Origin: Agelas oroides
Taxonomy: Eukaryota; Porifera; Demospongiae; Agelasida; Agelasidae
Length of the DNA: 64,000 bases
Direction of reading: 5' to 3'
NCBI GenBank assembly: GCA_949130485.1
Contig: OX422204.1
Span: forward strand, 3,906,015 to 3,970,014
Both the position numbers and the translations under genes were made by a program. Every line of letters starts with the position of its first letter. Position 1 is the first letter of the stretch. A model generated the notes under the pieces. That model was not told the origin of the DNA and ran no database searches. It worked only from the letters and a program-made list of their open reading frames with translations. This document shows positions 1-10,419 of the stretch, piece after piece.

Positions 1-6
1 ATCCAG

Positions 7-3000
7 TTTTCCTGTACACCTTCCTCTCCTGAGCTGTCCGATCACCAGAGGTTTCGCTACTACTTCCAGATGTTAGCCACAGAAGCTGACCTTGCAATAG
101 GCTTTTTCGGTATTATCAAGCAGTTTGGGTGGAAGAAGGTGGCCTTTATTGAACAAGATGAAAACTTGTTTACTGTGGTGAGCTGTATACTTTATTCAAC
201 TGACAGTACAACAAATCATGCAGTGTTGACAGGGCTGCTTTCTGATAAGGTACTAATGCATTCAAGAGATCTGTTGGCAGGCAATGCATTTCCTAATAAA
301 ATTGTCCTCTTTTTAAAAACACTGGAATCAGTGTGAGATAAATCTAGTAATGGCCTGGGGCATTGGCCAGTAGCATGACAGAGATGAAGAGCCTGCATAG
401 GTGAAAATACGTTGTGTATGCTTTGTGTGGCGTAGGAACTGTAACGGCCGTAGTGGCTTTGGCCGCTACACTTTTCAGCCAGCAAATTAATATTCATAAC
501 CCAAGTGACAGAAAGCTAGGTAGTCTCCTAGGAATGATCACGAAGGTAGTTTTTTGGGGGTAAATTGGACAGTTAAGAGTTATGCACCCTTAAGAATGGT
601 TTTATTTTGCAGTCTAAAGGTGCACACTTTTGAAAAATTCACCGCCAGTAGCGCGGCAAAATCATGTTAAAATTTTTCCACCAGGGTTCGCGTGGCACAG
701 CATGGCCTCTACACTTCCGATTTGAGTCCTACGCCTATGGTACAAATAATGGAAACAGTTAACTGCTTGGTATTGGTACCAGACTGTGGAGACAAAGTAT
801 AGTATAAAAGCTGGACAATGCATGCCTCTTATCTGGTACACATACACAAACTTGTATACACACAAAACATGCATACACTTGCATACACACACCCCTGCTC
901 ATACACACACCCCTGCTCATACATGCACCCCTACTCATATCCATCTACAGACCATGGATCGACTGAAAATTTTGCTGACAGAAGAAGGAATCAATTTTAC
1001 TGACAGTACATTCAACACTGAAGATGGCATCAGAGGATTGGGTGAACAACCCTTTGTGAGTACTTGTCAATTTTGCTCTCATCATCATCATCTCTTTCCC
1101 AGGGTTGTTTCATAGACAGAATGCATTATGGAATACTCCAGAATGAACATAGAAGAAGTGTTGATATGCAGCCAAGCAATATTGCATGTATATCAGAGAG
1201 TCGGTAGACAAGTTACATAACATCAATGTGTAAAACGACCGTCCACCAGGGAGGAACATAGCTATCACTAATACGATCGTTCTTCACAACCTGATATCTT
1301 TACAGCTTCCGTATATCTTCACCACATAATATATTATAACTGTGATGTTGGCAAGAGATGCATATGGTGATGTGAGTTTCAAACTAGTGGACTTACATAA
1401 CGAGCTAACAGTCATTCGGTCTGACTCAATAACTAGCTACTTCGTTTAGATGCTTCTTCCATTCACAATTCCACACAAAACCACCCCACCACCCCCCCCC
1501 CCCCCCCCCCCACACACACACATACAGGCTTTTGATCCTCAAGCAAGAGTATTTATTATTGCCTCATATGTTGGCTATGCGCAACAGCTCATGTGCAAGG
1601 TAATACAGCCAGACAGCTGTGTTGACAGCATTATTTGTATCATATGGGTCATTCCATACAAAATCAACACAAAAAAAAACTGACCCTCGACAAAACTTGG
1701 TTCTTACAGTGTCTGTTGAAGCATTCACCCGGTGTCAGTTTCAGCATTATATGTTGTATGGCTTCAGAGTTAAACCCAGTCAAAAACGTTGAAATTTCAG
1801 CTTACCCCTTCGTTTTTGGCTGGCTCTAACTCTGAAGCCATACAACATTTATAAAATAACTATGGGTGAATGTATCCATAGACACTATGTAACAGCCAAG
1901 TTTTGTCCAAATCTAGGGGTGAATGTATCCATAGACACTATGTAACAGCCAAGTTTTGTCCAAATCTAGGGCTTTTTTGTGTTGTTTGACATGGATTGAC
2001 CCAAATGTCAAACCCGGGCAATCTCAGTGAATTGCACAGGCATCCTGAAATGTAGCATTAATATGTGACCAACAGAAGAGGAAGAATGTAGCTAGTGCAT
2101 GATAATGAGGCAGTATGGCATGAAACTGAGTTATAGTTGTGCAATAATTATAGTTGTGCAAGAATTATAGGGGTGCAAGAAACACTAGTTGCCAGGTGCA
2201 TTAAGGTAGGACAACCTTGAATCGTGAATGGGACTGATTCTGCTCATGAATAATTAATGAGTGGGTAACCATAATGGCATGATTGAAATTCATTAAGCGG
2301 CTTGTTTACACTTTCCCGTGTCGGCAACTGGAATCAACAAGGGGGACGCATCCCTTTGATGTGGCCTGTGACCCTTTGTAGTGGTCTGGCGGCACTTTCA
2401 TGTGGCTGGGCGGATCTTTGAAGAAATCCTCCAACACATAAAAATAAAAAAATGTTTGAATGTGATGGTTGGCTATTTGTGTGTGCAAAACTTGCCTGAG
2501 TGGGCTTGAATGTTTGTGAGTGTGCTGGAAAGCTAGGCAGAGAGCCATCCTGGAAGACAATTCAGTTGTATAAGCTCAAAGAAGCAACAAATCTCACCAG
2601 AAATGCTGATTTATAGGCTTTCTAAAAATACTAATTTAACAGAAAAGTAAGCTTCTCAACTACACTCTGGTTTGAATTGTAAGCACTCCTTGAAGTTTAC
2701 TCCTTGAAGTTTACGTGTCATGCACACAAACGGAATGCAACTGAGGTGACCAAAATATGATTGAAGTAACCTAAACCTGTGAGGAGTGGAAACATCTACA
2801 AAACGTATGCAGAAAACTAATAGAGTCTCCTAGTGACAATTTAAGTATATTTGTAACCTTTCTTACAACGTATTTATTCAAATAAAACGCATGATCCAGT
2901 CTATAGCGCAAGAAATTCAATTCTGGGAATTTATGGGTGGATCCAACTTGTTTGTGGCAACAAAGGGCGGTCAAGGACAATTTCCAGGAAAAAGAGCTAT

Positions 3001-6000
3001 TCCATAAATGTGTGAACCAAAAATTTTCATGTGTTTCAATCCAATGCAATACATGATCTAATCTAACACAAGAAATTCAATTCCTGGAATTTATGGGTGG
3101 ATCTAACTTAACGCATGCCCACTCAAATTATTTAATTTGCGTGAGTTTTATTCGAATAAATACGGTACTACATACATGCAAGTATGGCAACTAACACAAA
3201 GACGATTTTGCTCACTCTATGAGCCTTCAATTAAACCCAGCTACATGCAATTCTGCTATAGTGAGTGATATTGATACAGTATTAAAATTTACACATTAGT
3301 CTAACACCTTTAGGGGTGTCCATATGCCTGTTTATACATAACACTCCAGGGGTCATACTTTCCCGTACAAGTTACATGTAGTAATAGTATGATTTCTTGT
3401 TCTGCCCTCATCCAATACATTAATAGCAGTCCCCATCTTCCACCCACCCCAGTGCAGCTTATGTATCCTGTGCAGTGGATGACTGTATGCCTGCCTGCCT
3501 TCTTTGTACAGGGTGTTGTGTTGTGGGATTTTTCAGTACTGCATGTGTTTACACTTTCTAAACATTATTGTGACATGAGCACTTACAATGACAGAATCAG
3601 GCAGAACTTAAATCAGTCTCAATAGGGCCTGTGTTTTTTCTTCAGAGAGATGTGGTTCATTGATTGTTCATGCACAGCAGGTGTCCACAAACCACAATTA
3701 TATGTGGTTGTATCACAAAAGAACTGCAGTATTAAGTACACCACACGGGGAGAAATGGTCCATTGATTGTTCATCCATTTTCGAACTTAAAATTTATGCT
3801 TTGCTGTGCACTTCCAACCCCCTCCCACTTCTGCCCTCCCCAAATGCACAGGCCTACAAATCTAAAATGACCTACCCTCGGTACATGTTTCTCACTTATG
3901 GCTGGTATGAAGACAGATGGTTTGCAGAGGAGGTGCAGGGGGATGAGTGCACTCCAGCACAGCGTGAGAGTGTTCTACAATACACACTATCTGTACTCCA
4001 GGATGAATTCCTTACAAACTTCAGCGCTATCACTGACACAGGCATTGTGAGTTAGGTGTAGTCTTCATGAGCATAGTTTCTCATGTTACATTGTGTTAGA
4101 TTCCATCACCAGGGCAATCAAAAAGAACGTAGGCCAGCAGCTGAATATGAAATAGGTAGTATAGTTCCATGGTAATCACCAAAACTTCCTGCTTTTGCCT
4201 TTGAGTTCATTGAAACCTCACCCAGTGACACACACTATTAGCCTCGTTCCCAGGCCCTCGCCCAGCTTCCTGTCGCTTGCAGTACGGTAAAGCGGGAGAG
4301 GGCCTGGTACATTTCCTCACGTGAGTGACGTCATGGACAGGGCCAATTATGCGAACGTGGGCGTCATGTAAACCACAAAAAACTTCGCTCGCATGCACGC
4401 ACTGGAGCACAACTATTCCGAGTCGAAAGTTGGTAGCACATGAAGGCGCTTTTATGTCGCTCTTCATGAGACAGTCGGGAGGACAGAGAGTTTTACCAAG
4501 CCAAGACAGTGAAGACACACAGCAACAATTTAGTCATCCTCGCCCACGTTCAATTAAAGTCTTTCTACCATCTTTCTACTCGTGACGTCACTCATGTGAG
4601 GAAATGTACCAGGCCCTCTCCCGCTTTACCGTACTGCAAGCGACGGGAAGCTAGGCGAGGGCCTGGGAACGAGGCTAACACACTATGTCTTTTACAGCCT
4701 AAGGTTTCAAAGAAACTAAGCTTGAAACTCTTTATATGCTACTTGTGTATGTATGTGTATGCAACACATACTGTAACTCACTCTACTATATTGCATGTAC
4801 AACCACACACTTTGTATCACAGAGAAAGGACTTGGTTTAGTGGAGATAGGTAGTGTGAATAGGAACTACCAGTTTACCTACCTACCTGGGGAGGAGGAGA
4901 ACTCATGGGCAGGTGGGTTATGATAAATGGAGAAATGCTTCCACTGTTTCATGTTTAGCTGTTACGATTGTCCACCATGCACATGGAAAGTTGGTAACAG
5001 CCACTATTTCTTCTCCTTATTGACTCCCAGGAGGTGTAATTCCATATGATGGTGTTCCCTTGGAGCAAGTGGTGTCAGTACATCTTTCCCTCACTGTCAT
5101 CTTCTCCATCCTGAATACTGCAGGCATCGCCTTTGCTGTGGCATGCCTCATATTCAACTGCATGTTCAGGAACAGGAAGTAGGTTGCTATAAAAGGTTTT
5201 TGATCCAATGTTATCACGACTATATGAAGGAGGCTACATAATAGGCAACTAGAATCACTTCAGTGCTAACTTGTGAGTTTCTTGTACTGTTGGTGCATAG
5301 GCATCACTGCCTGTATGGTCTTCACTCTGTTCTCCCTCAGGCTGATTCGTCTCAGCAGCTCCAACCTGAACTACTTGATAGGGTGTGGAGCAGTCATCGT
5401 GTACATGAGTATCTATTTCTTCATCATCCCTACCACTGACCCACGAGCTGTGGCTGCACTGTGCACTGTAAGTACATTATTGATATAGCCAATCTGAGTC
5501 CTTAGTTATCTTTTAATATCTCATTTGAAGTCATCAAACTTCATTTTGTTGATGTTACTTGGTGCAATGCATTTGGAGATAGGTTCTGCACTAGTTGAAA
5601 AGGTGGAACAAGAGGAGGTGAGTGGATGTCAAGTGAACAGCACATGACAGCTGTTGTAGTAGGCTGTAGAAAAAGCCTTATTCAGTGCTGGGTGTCCCAT
5701 TTCTCTCTGCTTTTCTACAAATGAGTTTAGAAATACTCCCCTTTTTTCCACTTGGGTTGTAGTTGCTTCACTGTGCCTTATAATATCAAACACAGCCTTA
5801 TTATGATTGCCTTTTCATATAATAAGAATTGAGCAGAATTTGCATCAATTAAGCCCTTCATACACTGCACTTTTTGCCATTTAGGCTTTCACAAATTTTT
5901 TCCATGTCATCTTAGTGGTGGCATGTTTCAAGTGAAGTGTTTAGAGTTGAGGCTGTGGTATGTTGATGTTTAGAGCATCTGGGATGGATCCATAGACTTG

Positions 6001-6164
6001 CCACCAAAAACTACAAAATGAGGTGTAGTATTATGGTAAAATGGCATGCACACACACACACACGCATGCACACATGCATGCACGCACGCACGCACACAAT
6101 ACACACACACACACACACACGCACACACACACACGCACACACACACGCACACGCACACACACAC

Positions 6165-6202
<38 letters not shown>

Positions 6203-8007
6203 CACAGGTCACTCCATGGCTGAATGCACTAGGATACTCCCTGTGCTATGGCACCATCCTTGCCAAGATGACCAGAGTGTACTTCATCTTCAACAACCCC
6301 AAGCTTAAAAAGTTTGACTATGTAAGTTGACTTCCATTGTAATAACCAACCATGTATTTAGTTTAGTATACTAATGTTACACTTGGCAATTGCTTATCAC
6401 CATAACATTAATTTTGTTCTATGTACATGTACTGGTAGCTATGTACTGAATTGTGCATTTTGTTATGCTTTTCTTGTCTGTGGATACCATCTCTACACCC
6501 ATACACAATGCATACATATACAGCCCTTACAGGACAGGTGCCTAGCTATAGGAGTACTGGTGTTGGTGTTGGTAGATGTGATAATTCTCCTGGTGTATAC
6601 CATTGTGGAGGGGGTCCAGGGAAATCTAACAGCCATCCGAGTTGGCAACAGAGAATACCTGATGAATGTGGAAGGGGTAGGCTGATACATACATGACCTC
6701 CAACTATTCATCAGTTTTACTTCAGTACACTTCCAGTGGCATAGCCCGGATTCTGAAAATACCTGGGCATAACATGGGCACAACAAATTTTGTGAGAGTT
6801 TCTGCGTGAAGTACAGGAGTAATCTAGATGTACTGGTATCTAGAAGGGTCTGGGGGCATGCTCCCTCCTTGAATTCTAGGGCCCTGGAATAGCTACACCA
6901 CTGCTGCTCACTGAATCCTTCTTATCATTCGTGACCTCCATCTATCTGTTCTGTACACTCTTCAGTCTCTTCTCTCTGAATTCTACTTATGCACTTCACA
7001 ATATGTGCGCCTATTTCTCCTCCCAGGAGCGGGAAATTGTCACTCTCTATTTCACATATATCTGCATCTCCACAACCAGGAGCATTATCTTGGGTGTCTT
7101 GTATGGCTACAAGGGGGTACTGCAGGTCATTGCTCTTGTTTTTGCCTTAAAAACTCGCAAGGTGATGGTCAAGGGCCTTGATGATTCCAAGTATATTGCA
7201 GCAGCCACCTATGTGGCCAGCATTGTACTCATGGTCATTATCATCACTAGCTACTCACTGAGGGGTTTTGTCAATGTGTTTGCTACTCTCTTCTGTACTG
7301 GGTTCTTCATTGGTAACACCATCGTCCTGGGACTTGTCTTTGTTCCCAAGGTAGGGACTTTATCATGTGGTGATTCTGAAGTGATAAAACTTGGTTGTAT
7401 ATCACAGTACAGATGCACATGTACTCACACATTTGATTAGCATTGGGCATCCACAATACCAAGGCACTCAGATAGCCCTCTTTGAAGAAAGCTAAGGCAA
7501 AGCCGGGAATGAGGGTAACCCATCCATGCAGGCTCATACAAAATATAGACCAAATGCATGCATGTTACAACTCCCAATGATTCCAACAACTTCATCAAAA
7601 ACTCCACAGCAACAGACTTAGCTGTTGATGGTGGTGGTGAAATGTACGCGTAAGGCATACTGCACTTAGCTTCAATGGAACTAGAAACTTTGTCAACAAC
7701 TCAACATACTATGATGCAATTTTTCATCATGTACGTACTTACTAGCCAGGAGCGTAACTGAAACTTTCCAGCATGTTAGTTTTATCAACTGTGACCATTC
7801 CCTTCACAGATGGTGGCACTCTACAGTGACCCCCAGGGCAACACGGTCTTTGACAAGGCAGATGCAGCTACTATCAGTACCACTCACAACAATGTAGTGA
7901 ATATGAGTGATGACTCAGTGGATAAAGATAAAACAATAGAGAATCTTAGAAGGAGGATTACAGAACTGGAGTCTGCTTTATCACAGAACCAAGCACCTGA
8001 GAATTGA
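7..8007 (+). CDS. Receptor gene A: GABA-B-like class C GPCR, 5' partial, three exons missing
   Basis: Seen: eleven exons at 7-177, 951-1055, 1528-1599, 3852-4046, 4823-4912, 5031-5178, 5341-5467, 6208-6321, 6524-6676, 7027-7350 and 7810-8007, each with AG/GT borders matching those of genes B and C. The signal-peptide exon and the next one lie left of the window. Exons 7-4046 encode part of the ligand-binding-type ectodomain (GWYEDRWF motif), 5031-7350 the seven helices (NLNYL, YGYK, DSKYI, FVPK), and the last exon a tail with a heptad-like helix ([11 protein letters not shown]). Family role: G-protein-coupled receptor at the plasma membrane. Odd: the three exons present at 14747-15411 in gene B are absent between 4046 and 4823. 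Normal splicing across the gap meets a stop at 4838-4840; an AG two bases further in would keep the frame. It may be a recent pseudogene or encode a shortened ectodomain. Very close to gene B elsewhere. Confidence 0.85.
850..950 (+). repeat. CA-rich tract before a gene A splice acceptor
   Basis: CA-rich sequence with imperfect repeats of ACACACCCCTGCTCAT runs up to the acceptor of the exon at 951. It takes the place of a normal pyrimidine tract. Frames through it are low complexity, not coding. Confidence 0.6.
1487..1522. repeat. C homopolymer and CA repeat at a splice acceptor
   Basis: A run of about 20 C followed by CACACACACA ends a few bases before the acceptor of exon 1528-1599. The same intron position holds a long TG/CA repeat in gene B and a minisatellite in gene C. 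Confidence 0.7.
1645..2003. mobile_element. Palindromic short transposon with a duplicated right arm
   Basis: The outer ends GGGTCATTCCATACAAAATC (left) and a near inverse at 1974-2003 pair. Inside, 1751-1771 pairs with 1829-1849. A 52-bp segment (GTGAATGTATCC... from about 1867) is repeated in tandem from about 1919, doubling part of the right arm. It lies in the 2.2-kb intron of gene A between exons 1528-1599 and 3852-4046. No clear target duplication was found. Confidence 0.55.
2868..3166. mobile_element. Inverted-repeat element, TTTATTCGAATAAAACGC family, copy 1
   Basis: It starts CGTATTTATTCAAATAAAACG and ends with the inverse TTTTATTCGAATAAATACGG. Internal phrases (AAGAAATTCAATTC, TTTATGGGTGGATC, GGACAATTTCCAGGAAAAAG) recur in the copies near 16.4-17.5 kb and 32.4-33.7 kb. 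Non-coding and intronic in gene A. Confidence 0.6.
4239..4677. mobile_element. MITE with about 95-bp terminal inverted repeats and 9-bp target duplication
   Basis: It begins TAGCCTCGTTCCCAGG and ends with the inverse. The arms pair over about 95 bases with a few mismatches. ACACACTAT flanks both sides (4230-4238 and 4678-4686), a clean 9-bp target duplication, which is typical of Mutator-like elements. It sits where gene A has lost three exons. Related ends occur near 29272, 30872, 37389 and 43043. Confidence 0.75.
6047..6200. repeat. CA microsatellite before a gene A acceptor
   Basis: About 150 bases of (CA)n with CG and TG interruptions end within 8 bp of the acceptor of exon 6208-6321. 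Gene C has a GT tract at the same acceptor. His-Thr and Cys-Val frames here are artefacts. Confidence 0.9.
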
Positions 8008-8300
8008 TTTATGAACTCTTTTATACAGAGTGTTTATCAGGATGGTATTTTAGTATTTCTGTTTCAGTATTGTAAAATTCTCTGTGCCACACTACATAAA
8101 CGTGGCACGATACATAAATGTGGCGCTAACTACAGGACAACACCATTGGTCAGTACAGAAGTCAATTAGTGATTAGTTCTATATAGTTTCATTGAGATTG
8201 TAGCACTAAAATGAGAGGTTATGCTAGCATGCAAACTGTCCTGTACATAAACTGGAAATGCACAAATTATACCACACAAATATAGCAAAAAAAGAACATT

Positions 8301-8377
8301 GAGATCCAGCCAGGATTTGAACCTGGGTCCTCTGAAGTCCGGCCAGATGCTCTTACCAACTGAGACACTGGAGCTCT
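8301..8377 (-). mobile_element. tRNA-derived SINE head
   Basis: On the minus strand it has a tRNA shape: acceptor GCTCCAG with CTGGATC, a box A-like GTCTCAGTTGGTAAGAGC, and a T arm CCAGG-TTCAAAT-CCTGG. The anticodon loop lacks the usual T before the anticodon. The tail GGATCTCAATGTTCTTTTTTT matches another copy near 12.54 kb. This is read as a SINE rather than a working tRNA gene. Confidence 0.6.
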
Positions 8378-8387
8378 AGTATTTGAG

Positions 8388-8467
8388 CAGATGTCTTTTT
8401 CGCCATCAGATGTCTTTTTTCACCATCAGATGTCTTTTTTCACCATCAGATGTCTTTTTTCACCATC
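8388..8467. repeat. 20-bp tandem repeat, four units
   Basis: Four near-identical units of CAGATGTCTTTTTTCACCAT. They directly follow the SINE head in + coordinates. Confidence 0.85.
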
Positions 8468-10289
8468 ATTCAACTCTGCAAATAAAATACATCTTTCAAT
8501 ACCACATAAATATATTTGACAGTGACTATCAGCTATTTTGGTCTAGTGGGAATAGTTCAAAAGTGAGTTAAGAATTTACAGCCATACCAAGACTGTGCAT
8601 GGTATATACCTCAACTCCTATTCTCAGTGATCCAGATTCATGTATACAAAATCTCCTCCACTTTTCTTACTGTGGAAATTGTTGGTGCATGTATTCTGCT
8701 GAGCCCTTCTAGCTAAAGCCAGTGACCAGTGAACTATCCCATGTTATGTTAGGATAGTGAAAGGTATTTGAGATGCTGCTGAGTTGGCCAAGCTAGAGAT
8801 GAGTGTGGAAGGTTAGCTATCTCTTCAAGTCATGTGCCCTTTAACAAATCAGGTACATATCAGAATTTGGCACATTGCAGATTGAAAGAACGAGATACCC
8901 ACTAGGTATAGTCATTTTAGTATGTAATGTGGCCCCTAGTATTATTTCTACAACATCAGACGTTTCTGGATATGAATTTTCTAGGACTGTTACCAATGCT
9001 ACATCACCAGACTAGGTATTGTGCTAGAAGTTTCCAGGACACAAAACATTGCTAGGTTGGTTACCAACATATCTACCTTTTCAGGGATCACACTTGCACT
9101 TCTGTATTGGGAAATGAAATGAGCCCTTATAATTGTTACATGGGTTAAAACAATTTGGTTCCGAGTCTTTTGTATAATGTTAATCATCATCATGGTGCAT
9201 GCACAAAATGGAGTGTAGGATTAAGTAGCTAGCTACAACATGAACTCAATCATGTATCAAGAAGTGTGTACGATTACTTGTATAGTTGCAAGGCAATCAC
9301 CAAGACAATGCAATGTCGCACAACGCTCATTGCTGAGTGTTGTGCGACTCAGTCATATTTAAGCAAGTGTTGTTACTTCCCTTCTTCCTTCAGCTGAGTT
9401 TATAGAACTTGTTGCCAATGGCATGTCACCAGATATTTCTAAGTACTGTAGCTATTGGGTCCTGTTAGTGAACAATGTAGGGGTAGGGGCAGGTTCTATG
9501 CTGTCATTACTAAACACCAGACCAACAATGATAACACCAACACGCTCCTGACACTTCATACCTGATTGCTAACTCAGAGATGAATGCCACAGTTACCACA
9601 ATGGCATTCTATCTTAGCAACTATCTCGTGTTTCATTGTCTGTACATAGCATAGGATATTGATCTAACTGGAGGTGCTCACTTACCAACTAGCTACTTTC
9701 TAGATTAGAAGGGCAAAGGAGGTTTGGCATACATATCATGTGATTAAACATAGCTGAACCTCTGAAAATAAAAGTATTTGGCCTTAGTATGACTGAGCTA
9801 CATATACTATATTGGAAAGTTATTATAGAGACTGCTAAATTTTCATCTCACTCTTCAGTTATATACATGGCCTGCTTCCATTAACAAATAGTAACTATTG
9901 ATAAATATGTATGTGGTATAATTATGGTGTGTACTTTCAGTTTGGATATAAGAATATGTATGCTGGGTCACCCAGTTCAATCAACATCTACTCTGTCTAA
10001 ACATTAAATTTGACACAACTAAATTACAGTTTGCTTGTGCCATAATCCCTCACTTTTGATGCTACAACTTTTTGTAGAACTAGTCACCCAGGATATATAC
10101 AGGCAACTGGCTTCCATATTGAACAGAGTGCCACTGTTGATGTTACAATCTCTGTGAAGCATTAGTGTAGTCACCCAGGATATAGGACTTCTGCATTGAC
10201 CTTTGCTGTTGTCCAATGATATGCATGCAGTTAGTGCCTCGTATATGAAGAGTAAAACAAAAAGAATATTGCAATATACTGAAACAGAA

Positions 10290-10410
10290 ATAATAATAAG
10301 AACAGCCAGGCTAATAAACAATCTGTATAAAACTGGAAAAGCCAGGCTAATAAACAATCTGTATAAAACTGGAACAGCCAGGCTAATAAACACTCTGCAT
10401 AAAACTGGAC
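10290..10410. repeat. 36-bp minisatellite in the gene B 3' UTR
   Basis: About three units containing GGCTAATAAACA(A/C)TCTG and ATAAAACTGGAA lie just beyond the stop codon of gene B. Gene A has one related unit after its stop, so the array arose by expansion of 3' UTR sequence in B. Confidence 0.75.
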
Positions 10411-10419
10411 TTAAACCCA

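Larger units (their letters stand above)
8008..10419. other. Convergent 3' spacer between genes A and B
   Basis: The shared 3' end of two tail-to-tail receptor genes. The first 100 bases after the gene A stop resemble the sequence after the gene B stop (ATACAGAGTGTTTAT, TTTCTGTTTCAGTAT), so these are probably 3' UTRs. The middle holds a SINE (8301-8377), a 20-bp tandem repeat (8388-8467) and unremarkable AT-rich DNA. No further gene is supported. Confidence 0.6.

Noticed and set aside
4325-4585. 86-codon frame inside the gene A gap, as a replacement exon
   Set aside because: It lies wholly within the MITE and overlaps its palindrome; no splice sites or homology to the lost exons.
5970-6330. 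Long His-Thr and Cys-Val frames on both strands
   Set aside because: They are translations of the CA microsatellite and read equally in several frames; only 6208-6321 is a real exon.
8301-8377. Functional tRNA gene
   Set aside because: A tRNA-like fold exists, but the anticodon loop lacks T33, an acceptor pair is mismatched, and the same unit with the same tail occurs elsewhere, so SINE is more likely.
8388-8467. CRISPR-like array
   Set aside because: The 20-bp units abut directly with no spacers; this is a simple tandem repeat in a eukaryotic genome.
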